Source: Syntrophomonadaceae bacterium (GTDB lineage Bacteria > Bacillota_D > Dethiobacteria > DTU022 > UBA8154). Taken from it: a stretch of DNA of 5,425 nucleotides. The position numbers were made by a program, and so were the translations under genes. Each line of letters begins with the position of its first letter. Within the stretch, counting starts at the first letter, position 1. Under the pieces are notes generated by a model, which was given only the letters and a program-made list of their open reading frames with translations, was not told the origin of the DNA and searched no databases. Below are positions 5,236-5,425 of this stretch, piece by piece. The stretch is from assembly GCA_007120815.1 (NCBI GenBank), contig SKMY01000078.1:1-5425 (forward strand). The letters run 5' to 3'.

Positions 5236-5425
5236 GAAAGCGCCTCCTTGTTTTCACCCTTTTTCTACATCTTATCACAGGAAAATACAAAATAAAAGAA
5301 CTTACAAAGAACTTCTGGGGACCTTGATGGTCATGTTCCTGAGTTGAAATGGACGCCCAACATTGAAAGAAGGGGGCGAATTGCATTGAGGTTTTCCCTT
5401 TTATTAATTTTTCTGAATATATAAA
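5236..5425. promoter_or_regulatory. Upstream region of the leucine-rich-repeat gene; no supportable gene
   Basis: This 190-base AT-rich stretch holds the ribosome binding site of the leftward gene (5243-5248) and presumably its promoter. A minus-strand TGTGATAAG near 5271-5279 resembles an extended -10 box but has no good -35, so it is only a candidate. On the plus strand an AAGGGGG at 5370-5376 looks like a ribosome binding site, but the TTG after it (5386-5388) runs into a stop at 5422-5424. The frame that stays open to the edge has only an ATT as a start. Confidence 0.4.

Noticed and set aside
5385..5425. Start of a rightward gene at the right edge
   Set aside because: The ribosome-binding-like AAGGGGG is followed by a TTG whose frame stops at 5422-5424; the frame that stays open has no ATG, GTG or TTG start.

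Overview
The window looks like chromosomal DNA of an anaerobic or spore-forming Firmicute, most likely a Clostridia/Peptococcaceae-type organism. The reasons are strong AGGAGG-type ribosome binding sites, moderate GC, a truncated protein resembling the winged-helix front half of a clostridial 4Fe-4S protein, and a secreted protein with a copper-amine-oxidase-N-like domain and leucine-rich repeats. This placement is inference from gene content; no rRNA or other phylogenetic marker is present. I saw no mobile element, tRNA, rRNA or CRISPR array.

Layout. (1) 1-529, minus: the N-terminal 176 residues of a probable 4Fe-4S protein whose iron-sulfur part lies beyond the left edge. (2) 530-721: a divergent intergenic region with a good -10 box for the rightward operon. 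(3) 722-2848, plus: a tightly coupled three-gene operon. Two paralogous seven-helix DUF1538 membrane proteins (stop and start overlap as TAATG) are followed by a tandem two-domain P-II-like protein that overlaps the second membrane gene by 23 nt. (4) 2865-3035, minus: a 56-residue protein with four CxxC pairs, too short for routine ORF calling. (5) 3115-3759, plus: an alpha/beta hydrolase with a visible Ser-Asp-His triad. (6) 3784-5235, minus: a secreted protein with a copper-amine-oxidase-N-like domain, a probable Big_2 domain and about eight 22-residue internalin-like leucine-rich repeats. (7) 5236-5425: upstream region of that gene, with no supportable gene.

The most interesting part is the DUF1538-DUF1538-P-II operon. 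P-II proteins are trimeric nucleotide/metabolite sensors that often control membrane transporters encoded beside them. Here the overlaps predict that two half-size membrane subunits and the sensor are made together, so the set may form a sensor-gated membrane system of unknown substrate. The sensor is odd. It is a fusion of two P-II domains that align without a gap at an offset of 125 residues. An almost ideal ribosome binding site and in-frame ATG sit exactly at the domain junction, so a single-domain 114-residue protein could also be made. All six cysteines, including two CxxC pairs, are in the first domain and none in the second, which suggests the two halves now have different jobs. None of this has been tested; it is read from the sequence plus general knowledge of the families.
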